Positions 1 through 9,998 of a stretch of 64,000 nucleotides of DNA are shown here, one piece after another. The DNA is taken from assembly GCF_001889165.1 (NCBI RefSeq), contig NZ_CP016020.1, positions 3,508,501-3,572,500 on the forward strand, written 5' to 3'. A program made the position numbers and the translations under genes. The notes under the pieces are model-generated. The model was given only the letters and a program-made list of their open reading frames with translations, did no database searches and was not told the DNA's origin. Source of the stretch: Bacillus weihaiensis. Its GTDB lineage: Bacteria; Bacillota; Bacilli; Bacillales; Bacillaceae. How positions within the stretch are numbered: the first letter of the stretch is position 1; each line of letters starts with the position of its first letter.

Positions 1-393
1 TTATTAAGATCCATTTCCTCTGCCACACATTTAAGCGGCAGAGCTCCAGACGTTGCAGAAGGTCTATTCCGTGAGGTTGAGATTCCAGCTCCTCCTACCC
101 TATTTAACAGAATTCGTCTTCGCCCAGGTACATGGCTAATTCTTATGAGAATTGCCTGGCTTTTCGGTTACTCTAATCACTGTGAGTCAAAAGTAGCTGC
201 AACAAAGCGAGCCATTGCTGCAGCAGAATTATTAGTGGAATTTGCAGAGGAGCACCAATCCATCACTCTTATCGGTCACGGAATCTTTAACAAACTTATC
301 GCTAAAGAATTGCTAAAACGTGGGTGGCAGAATGAAAAGAAGCATTCCACCAAGCATTGGGCATGCGTTAGTTACGTAAGAAGGTCAGAATAG
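1..393 (+). CDS. Histidine phosphatase family protein, C-terminal part (5' end outside window)
   Basis: Frame 1 is open from the first base to a TAG at 391-393, so the gene starts before the window and about 130 residues are visible. The C-terminal stretch SITLIGHGIFNKLIAKELL resembles the second histidine motif of phosphoglycerate-mutase-like phosphatases, in which the His helps bind the phosphate. The upstream part reads like the acidic-patch region of the same fold. The internal ATG at 145 has no convincing ribosome binding site and is probably not the start. The substrate cannot be told from this fragment. Confidence 0.55.
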   Translation, partial: LLRSISSATHLSGRAPDVAEGLFREVEIPAPPTLFNRIRLRPGTWLILMRIAWLFGYSNHCESKVAATKRAIAAAELLVEFAEEHQSITLIGHGIFNKLIAKELLKRGWQNEKKHSTKHWACVSYVRRSE

Positions 394-573
394 ATTGAGA
401 GTTTAGGAGATTCGAATATTGATGGTGGTATTTTGTTAGGCATTGTGTATAGCTTGTTTGATTTGGCGATTTATGAGGAGAGTTTAAAGGATTTTCTGCT
501 ATTTTCTTTGGCCGGAGCCGCTTTTTATGGGTCAGAACGACTCGCATATGAGGTTTTTTCCATGTTTCGCGGG

Positions 574-893
574 GGCTATCCGCGACTTTACGGGTCTTAT
601 CCGCGATTATGGCACCTCTTTCCGCGATTTTACGGGTCCTATCCGCGATTACGGCACCTCTTTCCGCGATTACGGCACCTCTTTCCGCGATTACAGCACC
701 TCTTTCCGCGATTACGGCACCTCTTTCCGCGATTATGGCACCTCTTTCCGCGATTACGGCACCTCTTTCCGCGATTACGGCACCTCTTTCCGCGATTATG
801 GCACTCCTATCCGCGATTATGACACCTCTTTCCGCGATTATGGCACGCCTATCCGCGATTACGGCACCTCTATCCGCGATTCGGGAACATCCG
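574..893. repeat. Tandem repeat, 15 units of 21 bp, core TCCGCGATT
   Basis: The hexamer CCGCGA starts at 580 and recurs every 21 bp through 874 without one insertion or deletion, giving 15 units. A typical unit is a TTTCCGCGATTACGGC core followed by ACCTC. All three forward frames are open because 21 is a multiple of 3 and the unit has no stop, so long ORFs here are by-products. The array fills most of the gap between the phosphatase end and the membrane protein gene at 993. Confidence 0.95.
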
Positions 894-992
894 ACATATT
901 CCGTCACACCCTCCTCTCCAAAAAGCGACAACTCACCTACTAAGATGCAAGTGAGGAAGGCAAATCCAAGATACAAAATAAGGAGGTATTCC

Positions 993-1424
993 ATGCATCC
1001 AATTGAGTTTATCGAATGGATAGTAGCCAGTGTCATTTTACTCGTTATTTTAGCAGTATCTTTCTATTTGAAAGGAAAATGGAAGAAGATCATTCAAGGC
1101 TTAGCTGTTGTTTACATCCTTTCATTAAGTGTCTTTTATTTGGTACGTCCATATTGGATTGATTTCCAACTTGAAAATAAAGTAGGGTATTTACAGACAC
1201 ACTTGGAGCAACAGTATCCTGAGGAGACGTGGACATTTTGGACAGTCCCACATCGTGAGGATGGCTACGAAAGTATGAATCCATATATCATTGGTGTAAC
1301 ATTTGATAAAGAACCAGAAGTGGAATACGCATATCTTGTCCGGAATGAGAAGGATATTTATCAAATGGGGTATTCGACTGAAAATCAATACGAAGAGAAC
1401 TTATTACACTTAGAAGATGAATAA
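993..1424 (+). CDS. Small membrane protein of unknown function
   Basis: 143 residues. The ATG at 993 follows an AAGGAGG ribosome binding site at 980-986. Reading on upstream would only pull in the 21-bp repeat, so that is rejected. Two hydrophobic segments (about residues 9-28 and 36-53) are followed by a soluble domain rich in Glu and Tyr, probably outside the membrane. I do not recognise a family with certainty; the build recalls small DUF-type Bacillus membrane proteins. It converges on the ABC exporter genes, with a shared terminator between. Confidence 0.7.
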   Translation: MHPIEFIEWIVASVILLVILAVSFYLKGKWKKIIQGLAVVYILSLSVFYLVRPYWIDFQLENKVGYLQTHLEQQYPEETWTFWTVPHREDGYESMNPYIIGVTFDKEPEVEYAYLVRNEKDIYQMGYSTENQYEENLLHLEDE

Positions 1425-1457
1425 AAAGCTTAGGAATTTATTCCCCAAGCTTTTTAT
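1423..1457. terminator. Bidirectional terminator
   Basis: AAAAAGCTT and AAGCTTTTT form a stem around an AT-rich loop, with T/A runs on both sides. It serves the small membrane gene on the left and the convergent ABC-2 operon on the right. Confidence 0.7.
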
Positions 1458-1535
1458 TGTACTTACTCTATTGTCGCTTCCCTCTCAAGGCATCCAATTT
1501 CATCTCTAGAAACGATCATCACTGGCATCCCTTCA

Positions 1536-2321
1536 CTAGTTTCCTGCTCCACGATACCTCTTTACACCTGCATTCCAAAGCAACACAGAAAGAACTAGAA
1601 AGCCTACTCCCATCACAGGAGTTAAAAAGGAGTACATATACCATTCTTCTTTCCCGAGGAAAAAGGCTGCTGGATAGACTCCAACAAAGGCAAAGGGAAG
1701 AATCCACGTTAATACAAATCGGATAACAGCATTGTAGATGTCCACTGGATAGCGACCGTAGTTTCCGATATTGTACATCATTGGCATCAGAGAGGTTCTT
1801 GCGTCAGACCAGAAGCCGATACTAGCAAGAGACACAAAAATCCCGGCATACACAAAGGCTCCGCTAATCGCAAAAAGAATGAATAAAAAGAAATCATACC
1901 AATGAAAGCTTAAGCCGAGTTGAATAGAAGCGTATCCCATAATAACGATTCCAGTTACCGCTCCGAACAAGGATTCTAGCTCCATTCTTTCTAAAATGAC
2001 TTGAAACAAGCTATGGATCGGTCTTGTTAAGATTCGGTCCATTTCCCCTTTTACAATATAACGTTCATTGAAATCCCAAATATTAAAGAATGCTCCGAAG
2101 ATTGCAAAAGGGACTAAGAAAAAGCCGTATATAAAAATAATTTCATCACGCGTCCAACCACTTAGAAACTGCGTATGACCGAAGACAACAAGGATAAACA
2201 CGAGGTTTGTTACCTGAAACATCATGTCTGATAACAATTCCACGACCATATCTGCACGATACTGCATACGTGTTTTCATATATTGTCCGACATACTGTGT
2301 AAACATTGAAAAGTAAAACAC
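1536..2321 (-). CDS. ABC-2 type transporter permease (COG3694 type)
   Basis: 261 residues with about six membrane segments and no ATP-binding motifs, so it is an integral membrane subunit of an exporter. The segment EMDRILTRPIHSLFQVI is typical of this permease family, which travels with a second permease and an ATPase as here. The start is probably GTG at 2321, just after a GGGGATGAGG motif. The stop of the upstream permease is only 4 bp away, so the three genes form an operon read leftward. The substrate is unknown. Confidence 0.8.
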   Translation of the reverse strand: MFYFSMFTQYVGQYMKTRMQYRADMVVELLSDMMFQVTNLVFILVVFGHTQFLSGWTRDEIIFIYGFFLVPFAIFGAFFNIWDFNERYIVKGEMDRILTRPIHSLFQVILERMELESLFGAVTGIVIMGYASIQLGLSFHWYDFFLFILFAISGAFVYAGIFVSLASIGFWSDARTSLMPMMYNIGNYGRYPVDIYNAVIRFVLTWILPFAFVGVYPAAFFLGKEEWYMYSFLTPVMGVGFLVLSVLLWNAGVKRYRGAGN

Positions 2322-2325
2322 GTCC

Positions 2326-3117
2326 TCATCCCCCTTGAATAATCATTCGTTTTTTCGCTATTGACCAAAGCACTTGAACTGGAATGAGTAATACAACTGC
2401 CCAAAAAGCTTGCATCAGTATGCTTTGCCACACTTCACTTCCGGTGATTCCCTCTGTAAAAATCATACTTGGAATATAACTAATTGATTGGAAGGGTAAA
2501 AACTTCATTACGTCTTGTGCCCAAAGCGGGTAAAAGCTGATAGGAAGTAATAAACCTGAAAACAAATCAATAACCACGCGTTTTGCTCTCATTAATCCAT
2601 CATTATTAAATAAGAAGAAGGTAAGCATACCTGTCATTAAATTAATTTGTGTATTAATAATAAAACTAAATAATAGCGACCCCGCAAACCAAAGCCAGGT
2701 AGCTCCATTCGCAGAAAATTGAATAGGGAATACAAGCGCAACAATGATCATTCCTGGTATAGAGAAGAACAATAAACGAAATACCCCTTCCCCAAAGGCT
2801 TGCATCGTTTTCATCCCTAAATAATGATAAGGGCGAATGAGTTCTACCGCGACTTTCCCTTCTTTTATCTCAAGCGCTATTTCTCGATCAATATTATTAA
2901 AATAAAAGGCACGTGCCATCCACGATACCGCGACATAGGTTGTCATCTGGATAACCGATAATCCTTCAATTGATTCTTTGCCGCCATAAATGGCTGTCCA
3001 TAAAAAATAGTAGGCACCAATATTAATGCTATAAATGAGAATTCCACTATAATAATTTGTTCGATACGCAAGCATCATTAAAAAGCGGATTCTGATCATT
3101 TCAATATACTTATCCAT
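2326..3117 (-). CDS. ABC-2 type transporter permease (COG4587 type)
   Basis: 263 residues, six predicted membrane segments, no nucleotide-binding motifs. It pairs with the following permease and the preceding ATPase to make a complete exporter of two different membrane subunits and one ATPase type. The spacing to the ATPase stop is 14 bp. The conserved EIKEGKVAVELIRPYHYLG region is a family hallmark. Family members have been linked to antibiotic or lipid export, but nothing here fixes the substrate. Confidence 0.8.
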   Translation of the reverse strand: MDKYIEMIRIRFLMMLAYRTNYYSGILIYSINIGAYYFLWTAIYGGKESIEGLSVIQMTTYVAVSWMARAFYFNNIDREIALEIKEGKVAVELIRPYHYLGMKTMQAFGEGVFRLLFFSIPGMIIVALVFPIQFSANGATWLWFAGSLLFSFIINTQINLMTGMLTFFLFNNDGLMRAKRVVIDLFSGLLLPISFYPLWAQDVMKFLPFQSISYIPSMIFTEGITGSEVWQSILMQAFWAVVLLIPVQVLWSIAKKRMIIQGG

Positions 3118-3131
3118 GTCTCCACCTCAAC

Positions 3132-4148
3132 TTAGCTTGAAAGGGCCTCTCCCTTTTCATAAATAGTACGAATGACTTCCTCTGTTGATATTTCTGTTAC
3201 ACGCAAATCTTTAATTTGATGAGCACCAACTACACGGCCAATCAGTTCCGACATCTGTGATTCTTGATCACTAATCAGCGCAGACCAGACATTGAGTTTA
3301 TCTCCCTTTTGCCATACAACCTCAAGATCTTGAGTTAAAAAGGACAGCTGATCCTGTACTAATTCTTCTTCAAATTGAAACTGAATCTGTTTGCCTTCTC
3401 CCCATTGCGATCGTAATTTAGCTAGTTCACCATCGTAGATGACTTTTCCTTCATCAAGCATGATCACTCGTTCACACAACGCTTCAATATCTGAAAGATC
3501 ATGTGTTGTTAAGAGAATCGTTGTTTTATATTTTTCATTCATTTCCTTAAGAAATTGTCTGATTTTCAGCTTTACTAACACATCAAGTCCAATTGTCGGT
3601 TCATCTAAGAATAGTAGTGGTGGATTGTGAATAAGTGCTGCTGCTAGCTCACATCTCATTCGTTGACCAAGCGACAGCTTTCGTACTGGCTTATCTAATA
3701 ATGGACCTATATCAAGTGTTGAAATGACATGCTCCATATGCTCGTTATAGTCTGCATCTGAAACTTTGTACACTTTCTTTAATAATCGAAAGGATTCTTG
3801 AACAGCAATATCCCACCAAAGCTGGGAACGTTGGCCGAAAACAACTCCGATTGATTTGACGAATTGCTCACGCTCTTTATGTGGATTCATGCCATTGACC
3901 AGTACTTCTCCAGATGTAGGCGTTAAAATCCCTGTTAGCATCTTAATTGAGGTGGATTTCCCTGCTCCATTCTCCCCAATATAGCCAACCATCTCACCTT
4001 GTTTAACTGTAAACGAAACATTATTTACGGCCGGGATAATTTTTGACTGTCTATTTAATAAATCTCGAAATGCACCCTTTAATCCTTGACGACTAGAGTA
4101 TGATCTAAATTCTTTCCTTAAATCCTTCACTTCTATCATATTTGTCAT
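3132..4148 (-). CDS. ABC transporter ATP-binding protein (COG4586 type)
   Basis: About 338 residues. Walker A is GENGAGKST, the signature is LSLGQRMR, Walker B is LLFLDEPTIGLD, and a switch His follows in LTTHD. The roughly 100 residues after the ATPase core are the extra C-terminal domain usual in exporter ATPases of this type. An ORF could begin at a GTG at 4172, but GGAGG sits 6 bases before the ATG at 4148, which I take as the start. It is first in the operon with the two ABC-2 permeases. Confidence 0.88.
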   Translation of the reverse strand: MTNMIEVKDLRKEFRSYSSRQGLKGAFRDLLNRQSKIIPAVNNVSFTVKQGEMVGYIGENGAGKSTSIKMLTGILTPTSGEVLVNGMNPHKEREQFVKSIGVVFGQRSQLWWDIAVQESFRLLKKVYKVSDADYNEHMEHVISTLDIGPLLDKPVRKLSLGQRMRCELAAALIHNPPLLFLDEPTIGLDVLVKLKIRQFLKEMNEKYKTTILLTTHDLSDIEALCERVIMLDEGKVIYDGELAKLRSQWGEGKQIQFQFEEELVQDQLSFLTQDLEVVWQKGDKLNVWSALISDQESQMSELIGRVVGAHQIKDLRVTEISTEEVIRTIYEKGEALSS

Positions 4149-4314
4149 TTTTGTCCCTCCAAATTTCACCACAACTTCCTAGTTTAACGGAAAGTGCTCT
4201 TTTCAACAAATGGTAATCGTTCAGAAATAGAAGATAACTGAAATTTTTTAAGAGATGTATTTCATGTTAGAATAAAGCATAATCTCTCAAGTTAGTTTAT
4301 CGTAGGAGGATAAC

Positions 4315-5601
4315 ATGGAATTTACTAAATCACAGGAATTACACGAAGAAGCATTACAACATATTGTCGGAGGGGTAAACTCCCCTTCTCGCTCATATAA
4401 AGCAGTTGGCGGTGGATCACCAGTTGTAATGGAAAAAGCAAATGGCGCCTACTTTTGGGATGTAGATGGAAATAAATATATTGATTATTTAGCAGCTTAC
4501 GGTCCAATCATTACAGGCCATGCACACCCACATATTACAAAAGCGATTCAAACGGCTGCGGAAAATGGGGTTCTTTACGGAACGCCTACTCCACATGAAA
4601 TCACGTTTGCAAAAATGCTGAAAGAAGCAATGCCTGCACTAGATAAGGTACGCTTTGTAAACTCTGGAACCGAAGCGGTTATGACAACCATTCGTGTTGC
4701 TCGTGCTTATACAGGTCGAGACAAAATCATTAAATTTGCAGGCTGCTATCACGGTCACTCTGATCTTGTTTTAGTAGCGGCAGGCTCTGGTCCGTCTACA
4801 CTTGGTACACCAGATTCAGCAGGAGTCCCAAAAAGCATTGCACAAGAAGTCATTACCGTTCCTTTTAATGAAATAGAACCATTAAAGGAAGCACTTGATA
4901 AATGGGGAGATCAAGTAGCTGCTATTTTAGTAGAGCCTATCGTTGGTAACTTTGGAATCGTTGAGCCTAAGCCAGGATTTTTAGAGCAAGTGAATGAGCT
5001 TGTTCATGCTGCAGGTGCGCTCGTCATCTATGATGAAGTAATCACAGCATTCCGCTTCATGTACGGTGGAGCTCAAGATTATCTAGGCGTATATCCTGAC
5101 CTAACTGCATTAGGAAAAATTATTGGTGGCGGTTTACCAATCGGTGCTTACGGTGGGAAGAAGGAAATTATGGAACAGGTGGCCCCATTAGGACCCGCCT
5201 ATCAAGCAGGAACAATGGCAGGAAACCCTGCATCCATTTTATCAGGAATTGCTTGTTTAGAAGTTCTTAAGCAGGACAATGTATATGAAAAACTAGACGA
5301 GCTAGGCGCGATTTTAGAAGAAGGTATAGAAAAGCATGCTCGTACATATAATATTCCGATCACGATTAATCGTTTAAAAGGTGCACTAACGATTTACTTT
5401 ACTAAGGAGAAAATCGTTAACTACGAGCAGGCTGAAAATACGGATGGTGAGATGTTCGCTAAGTTCTTTAAGCTTATGCTACACCAAGGAATTAACCTTG
5501 CCCCTTCCAAATATGAAGCATGGTTCCTAACAATTGCTCATACAAACGAAGACATTGATGTAACGTTACAAGCTGTAGAAAAAGCATTTAGCCAGCTGTA
5601 A
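4315..5601 (+). CDS. gsaB: Glutamate-1-semialdehyde 2,1-aminomutase
   Basis: 428 residues, full length for the family. This PLP enzyme converts glutamate-1-semialdehyde to 5-aminolevulinate, the entry to heme and other tetrapyrroles. The PLP lysine is K268 in [10 protein letters not shown], and the NSGTEA and YDEVITAFR motifs are present. An AGGAGG site precedes ATG 4315. In B. subtilis the gsaB paralogue (not hemL) lies beside ygaE, as here, so the name rests on synteny. A hemL copy would be expected elsewhere in the genome. Confidence 0.92.
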   Translation: MEFTKSQELHEEALQHIVGGVNSPSRSYKAVGGGSPVVMEKANGAYFWDVDGNKYIDYLAAYGPIITGHAHPHITKAIQTAAENGVLYGTPTPHEITFAKMLKEAMPALDKVRFVNSGTEAVMTTIRVARAYTGRDKIIKFAGCYHGHSDLVLVAAGSGPSTLGTPDSAGVPKSIAQEVITVPFNEIEPLKEALDKWGDQVAAILVEPIVGNFGIVEPKPGFLEQVNELVHAAGALVIYDEVITAFRFMYGGAQDYLGVYPDLTALGKIIGGGLPIGAYGGKKEIMEQVAPLGPAYQAGTMAGNPASILSGIACLEVLKQDNVYEKLDELGAILEEGIEKHARTYNIPITINRLKGALTIYFTKEKIVNYEQAENTDGEMFAKFFKLMLHQGINLAPSKYEAWFLTIAHTNEDIDVTLQAVEKAFSQL

Positions 5602-5620
5602 ACCTAGCATAGAGAGAATC

Positions 5621-5660
5621 AAAAAAGACAAGTGTACCCTAGGTATTCTTGTCTTTCCTT
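5621..5660 (+). terminator. Terminator after gsaB
   Basis: AAAGACAAG (5624-5632) pairs with CTTGTCTTT (5648-5656), with an inner TACC/GGTA extension, followed by T-rich sequence. Confidence 0.7.
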
Positions 5661-5863
5661 CTATTGTAGGCTTCCCATCGGCTCAGCCAACCTATAACAC
5701 GATTGATTTTCTACACAAAAGGTGAAAATCTAGATTGTTCTAGAAAATAAATTAAATTTTTACTAAAAAGACACTTTCCATCTTGTTTATTCACTTAAAT
5801 GAGGGTATAGTACGGTATTGATTTATTTATTTGTTGTCAAGAAAGGAATGTCAATAAACTTAC

Positions 5864-6934
5864 ATGAAACTTGGTGCCCGTATTTTAAAAACAGGGATCG
5901 CTATTACACTCGCTCTATTTTTAGCAACACTTTTAGAATTACCTTCTGCCGCATTCGCTGGGATTTCAGCTATTTTTGCGATACAGCCGACGATTTATCG
6001 CTCTTATCTTTCCATTATTGAACAGATACAAGCAAATGTCATTGGGGCTGCGTTAGCAATCGGCTTTGGATTAATGTTTGGTTCTCACCCTCTTGTTATC
6101 GGGTTAACAGCCATTATTGTGATTGCAATTAATTTAAAATTGCGAGCAGAAACAACCATTCCTGTAGCACTAGTCACCGTCATTGCCATCTTAGAAAGTC
6201 CTGGTGATAATTTTACCGAGGTCGCATTGATTCGGTTTTTCACGGTTCTTTTAGGTGTATTAGCTGCCTTTATCGTGAACATGGTGTTTTTACCACCAAA
6301 ATATGAAACGAAATTGTATAATAAAGTGAGTACAAACACAGAGGAAATTATTAAGTGGGTTCGAATTAACTTACGTCAAGCATCCGAGCATAACGTCTTG
6401 AAGGATGATATTGAGAAGCTTAAGGAGCAAATGATCAAGCTTGATCAGCTTTATCTTCATTATAAGGAAGAACGTAACTATTTCAAAAGAGAATCCTATG
6501 CTAAATCACGAAAGCTTGTTCTTTTTAGACAAATGATTGTTACGACGAATCGTGCCCTTGATACATTAAAAAAGCTACACCGGCTTGAAAATGAACTCCA
6601 TCATATGCCGGAGGATTTTCAAAAGCTGCTTAAAAATGAATTAGATTATTTACTATATATTCATGAAGAATCATTATTACGATTTATTGGTAAAACAAAA
6701 ACACATCCTTCACAGGAGTTAACGGACGAAGGAAAGTTTAATAAGCAGCAGCTTGTTAATTATTTCATGAACTATCACGATGAAGAAGATCCCTCATGCT
6801 TCTATCATTTACTCCCGTTAATCTCAACGATTATTGACTACAGTGAACAGCTTGAGCATTTAGATACATTAATGTACAGCTTCCAAAACTACCATAAACA
6901 AGATAATGAAGTGAAAATTACGGAAGAAGAATAA
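5864..6934 (+). CDS. ygaE: Aromatic acid exporter family protein (UPF0421, YgaE-like)
   Basis: 356 residues. The N-terminal 145 or so residues hold about five membrane segments of the ArAE_1/FUSC type (AGISAIFAIQPTIYRS is characteristic). The C-terminal half is soluble, charged and helical. Family members are thought to export organic acids, but YgaE itself has no proven substrate. The start ATG 5864 lies about 16 bases after an AAGAAAGGA motif, a long spacing, and an in-frame stop just upstream rules out an earlier start. It sits next to gsaB as in B. subtilis. Confidence 0.85.
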   Translation: MKLGARILKTGIAITLALFLATLLELPSAAFAGISAIFAIQPTIYRSYLSIIEQIQANVIGAALAIGFGLMFGSHPLVIGLTAIIVIAINLKLRAETTIPVALVTVIAILESPGDNFTEVALIRFFTVLLGVLAAFIVNMVFLPPKYETKLYNKVSTNTEEIIKWVRINLRQASEHNVLKDDIEKLKEQMIKLDQLYLHYKEERNYFKRESYAKSRKLVLFRQMIVTTNRALDTLKKLHRLENELHHMPEDFQKLLKNELDYLLYIHEESLLRFIGKTKTHPSQELTDEGKFNKQQLVNYFMNYHDEEDPSCFYHLLPLISTIIDYSEQLEHLDTLMYSFQNYHKQDNEVKITEEE

Positions 6935-6936
6935 TG

Positions 6937-6965
6937 AAGGCTAGCCTTGTGCTAGTCTTTTTTGT
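6937..6965 (+). terminator. Terminator after ygaE
   Basis: AAGGCTAGC pairs with GCTAGTCTT over 9 bp (one G-U), loop CTTGT, then a run of six T. Confidence 0.85.
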
Positions 6966-7287
6966 GTATAGTTCATTTCTATTCAAGAAAGAAAACCGTA
7001 ATGCAGCATACCAATATACCGAATGTGTAAATGTGAGTAAGTTTTTATTAACCCCTAAATCTTTATGACAAAATGTATTTGGCCATTAAAAAATGCTATA
7101 AACAGCAGTATGTTTTGTGAAGGTAAGAATGTAAAACAAACCGAAATATGCAAGTAGTGCATAAAACTTGCCTATCTTAGGTCTTGAATTTCCATCCGTA
7201 ATTAGGTTAAAACTGCCCGTTACTTTAAGTGTAAATCTTCACATTCCTACTATAATTACTAAATTGAAATTGGGTTACTCTTATTGG
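6966..7287. other. Intergenic region without recognisable gene
   Basis: AT-rich sequence between ygaE and the HAD remnant. No ORF with a ribosome binding site, no RNA gene and no clear repeat was found. It probably includes debris of the partly deleted HAD gene. Confidence 0.4.
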
Positions 7288-7620
7288 TCAGTACAATTCA
7301 AACAATGCTTCAATTGTTTTTGCCACACCATCGTTATCATTAGTGTCTGTAACTTCTCTTGCTATGCATTTTAATTCTTCTATTGCATTCCCCATCGCTA
7401 CAGGGTAACCACATAAATGGAACATTCCTATGTCATTGAAGTCGTCACCAAATACAATAATTTTATTAGGAGGGATAGTAAGTAACTCTGCTATTTCTTG
7501 AATTGCACATTCTTTTGATCTATTTAGTGACATAAGTGTCGCAGTTAATGAGAAACCCGAACGATCAGGTGATATTTCAATGAAAAATCCCAATATCGTT
7601 CGGGTTTTATTCTTTTTCAC
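7288..7620 (-). pseudogene. Truncated Cof-type HAD phosphatase
   Basis: The open frame gives 110 residues that match only the C-terminal end of Cof-type (HAD-IIB) sugar phosphatases: SKECAIQEIAELL, then the Mg-binding motif VFGDDFNDIGM, then VAMGNAIEELK. Intact members have about 260-290 residues and begin with a DLDGTL motif, absent here. The first 20 or so residues (MKKNKTRTILGFF) come from an inverted repeat at 7553-7608 and do not look like the family. It is probably non-functional. It interrupts the otherwise conserved ygaE-ygaD neighbourhood. Confidence 0.75.
7553..7608 (-). repeat. 13-bp inverted repeat at the break point of the HAD remnant
   Basis: AAACCCGAACGAT (7553-7565) is mirrored by ATCGTTCGGGTTTT (7595-7608). 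It lies exactly where homology to HAD phosphatases ends. It could be a terminator reading rightward (TTTT after the stem) or the footprint of a mobile hairpin. Confidence 0.6.
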
Positions 7621-7663
7621 TACATGTATTGTTTCTGCATACCATTGTTAATTGCTAGTGTAA

Positions 7664-7800
7664 TGGAGCGGAAGACTTGAGAGGTAGAGGAAAGGGTGAG
7701 ACCCTACAGACGTAGCCGAAGAGGCTCTTCTTCCTCCCTAGGAAAAAGCAGTTCATTTTTCCCCGCGGAAAGCAAGTAGCTGTAGTGGAATGAAACGTAC
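7664..7800. repeat. Decayed copy of a dispersed Bacillaceae palindromic repeat
   Basis: The blocks TGGAGCGGAAGAC, GGTGAGACCC, ACAGACGTAGCCGA, AGAGGCTC, CCCCGCGGAAAGC and GTAGTGGAATGAAACG occur in the order I know from a repeat that is common in intergenic regions of many Bacillaceae. Several blocks are diverged, so the copy looks old. No function is assigned. Confidence 0.65.
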
Positions 7801-7990
7801 TTGTTCTTCCACCCCAACATATTAATAAGTAACATTGTGTCAAACGATAATCGTTCGTCATTTAAAAAAATGATTAAGTTTTGACCCACCCTCCTAATGG
7901 GGTTAATATTTTCTCTCTGCTCTCTTGACATCCAATTAACGATATTTTTTACAATTAATTACCTTAATACGAGGAAACTGCCTCCATCCC

Positions 7991-9733
7991 TCAATCTATT
8001 TGCTGGATTTGAAAGAGCTTGTAATAATGCTCTTGTTTCTCCATTAATTCCTGATGTGTACCTTCTTCCACTAGTTCCCCATTTTCAAGGAGGACAATTT
8101 TATCGGAATGTGTAATGGTTGAGAGTCGATGCGCGACAATAAAGGTTGTGCGATCTTTTGCTAGTTTTTCTAGGGCTTCTTGAATGAGATGTTCACTTTC
8201 TAAATCAAGTGCAGAAGTAGCTTCATCAAGAACAAGGATTGGTGGATTCTTCAAGAATACACGCGCAATGGAGACACGTTGTTTTTGACCTCCTGATAGC
8301 TTAACACCACGTTCCCCAACCTTTGTATCATACCCATTCGGTAATTTCATAATAAATTCATGAGCATTCGCGGCTTTTGCTGCTTCTATTACTTCCTCAT
8401 CCGTTGCATCAGGTTTTCCGATAAGGATATTTTCTTTTACAGTATTACTAAATAAGAAGGTATCTTGAAGCACCATCCCAATTTGCTGGCGAAGACTTTG
8501 TGCTTGATAGTCCCGAATATCGATTCCGTCTAATAGAATACTGCCTGAGGTTACGTCATAAAACCTTGGGAGTAGGCTTACAAGGGTCGATTTCCCCCCA
8601 CCACTCATTCCAACAAGTGCAACCGTCTCCCCTCTTTTTACTTTTAGAGAGAGGTTATGAATGATCATGTTTTCTTCTTCTTGATATTTAAAGGATATAT
8701 GCTTAAACTCAACCTCACCGTTTGTCTGTGTTGCTTTTAGTGGGTTTGGTTTATCGACAACCTCATATGGCTCATCCATAAATTCAAACACACGGTCCAT
8801 TGAAGCAAAGGCTTGGGTTAACGTGGTTGATGAGTTAATCAATCTTCGTAAAGGTCCATATAATTGCTCTATGTAAGCAATGAAGGCAACCATCGTCCCA
8901 ATTGATAATTGTCCCATAATCACTTGATAGCCTGCATAGCTGATCACGATTAATGGAGAAATGTCTGTCAGCGTATTAACGACAGCGAATGTTTTAGCAT
9001 TCCAGCTTGTATGGTCTAATGCTTTTGTGAGAAAATTCGAGTTTACGTTGGCAAATTGATTTTGCTCAAAATCTTCTGTTGCAAAGCTCCTAACTACGGG
9101 CATTCCTTGAACACGCTCATGAAGATGTCCCTGCACCTCTGCTAAAGCTTGCGAGCGCACTCTTGTTAAGTGACGAAGCTTTCCGTAAAAATACCTTACT
9201 GAAAGTCCGTATAGCGGAAATAACACAATTGAAATTAACGTTAGCTTTATATCCATCGTGAGCATAATGATGATCGCAATAATAATGGTTACAACATCCA
9301 GCCATACATTCATTAACCCTGTTATAACAAAATTCTTTGTTTGCTCTACATCATTTATCACGCGTGAAATAATTTCTCCCGCTCGATTGTTCGCATAATA
9401 TTTCAAGCTTAACTTTTGAAGATGGGTAAATAATTGATCCCTAATATCATATAAAATTTTACTCGCTGTCCACTGTGCAAAATATTGACGATAATACTCT
9501 ACAGGTGGTCTAACGACAACAAACAAAACAAACACCGCACCCATAATCGTAAACAATTCTTGAGTTTTTTCTGCATCCGTTGCTGTTCCACCTATAATAT
9601 TATCCACCACATGTCTAATCAATAAAGGCAAAAGCAATGGAATCGAAAATTTGATAATGCCTATAAAAATCGTCCCAATAATTTGTAATCGATATGGCTT
9701 CACAAACTTCATATATCTTTTTATTGCGCCCAA
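7991..9733 (-). CDS. ygaD: ABC transporter, fused permease and ATPase (YgaD-like)
   Basis: About 580 residues: six membrane helices in the first 320 residues (ABC exporter type 1), then the ATPase with Walker [10 protein letters not shown], signature LSGGQKQR and Walker [13 protein letters not shown]. It is a half-transporter that should dimerise to export drugs or lipids. An ATG at 9751 opens the frame, but GGGGG lies six bases before the TTG at 9733. Starting there gives an N-terminus (M)[13 protein letters not shown], which fits my memory of B. subtilis YgaD, so TTG is preferred. It keeps its B. subtilis position before ygaC. Confidence 0.9.
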   Translation of the reverse strand: MGAIKRYMKFVKPYRLQIIGTIFIGIIKFSIPLLLPLLIRHVVDNIIGGTATDAEKTQELFTIMGAVFVLFVVVRPPVEYYRQYFAQWTASKILYDIRDQLFTHLQKLSLKYYANNRAGEIISRVINDVEQTKNFVITGLMNVWLDVVTIIIAIIIMLTMDIKLTLISIVLFPLYGLSVRYFYGKLRHLTRVRSQALAEVQGHLHERVQGMPVVRSFATEDFEQNQFANVNSNFLTKALDHTSWNAKTFAVVNTLTDISPLIVISYAGYQVIMGQLSIGTMVAFIAYIEQLYGPLRRLINSSTTLTQAFASMDRVFEFMDEPYEVVDKPNPLKATQTNGEVEFKHISFKYQEEENMIIHNLSLKVKRGETVALVGMSGGGKSTLVSLLPRFYDVTSGSILLDGIDIRDYQAQSLRQQIGMVLQDTFLFSNTVKENILIGKPDATDEEVIEAAKAANAHEFIMKLPNGYDTKVGERGVKLSGGQKQRVSIARVFLKNPPILVLDEATSALDLESEHLIQEALEKLAKDRTTFIVAHRLSTITHSDKIVLLENGELVEEGTHQELMEKQEHYYKLFQIQQID

Positions 9734-9938
9734 ATCAATCCCCCGTTTCATAAAACAGAACCAACCCTAACTAGAAAGGCTCCTGACAGCTTTCGTTCGC
9801 CCCAGATAACCAAAAATCAGCTCTTATTCTTATCATTTCCCTAGTCGTTATCAAAACCTAATAAGAAAGATATTCCTTGTTGACGCCTTTATTTACTTAT
9901 ACGACCATTTAGATAATCTTATACTTTCTACTCGCATA

Positions 9939-9990
9939 AAAAAGGCTGACTCCTAAATCCCTTTTAGAATTTAGAGCCACCCTTTTACGC
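9939..9990 (-). terminator. Imperfect hairpin after ygaC
   Basis: GGCTGACTCCTAAAT and ATTTAGAGCCACCC pair with interruptions and are flanked by A- and T-runs. It is a plausible terminator for ygaC. Confidence 0.45.
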
Positions 9991-9998
9991 TAGTCCTA

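Noticed and set aside
574..893. CRISPR array
   Set aside because: Unit is 21 bp without distinct spacers, and no cas genes are near.
433..1424. Long overlapping ORFs through the 21-bp repeat (forward frames and a 222-residue reverse frame)
   Set aside because: They exist only because the repeat length is a multiple of three and the unit has no stop. No binding site starts them; the real gene begins at 993.
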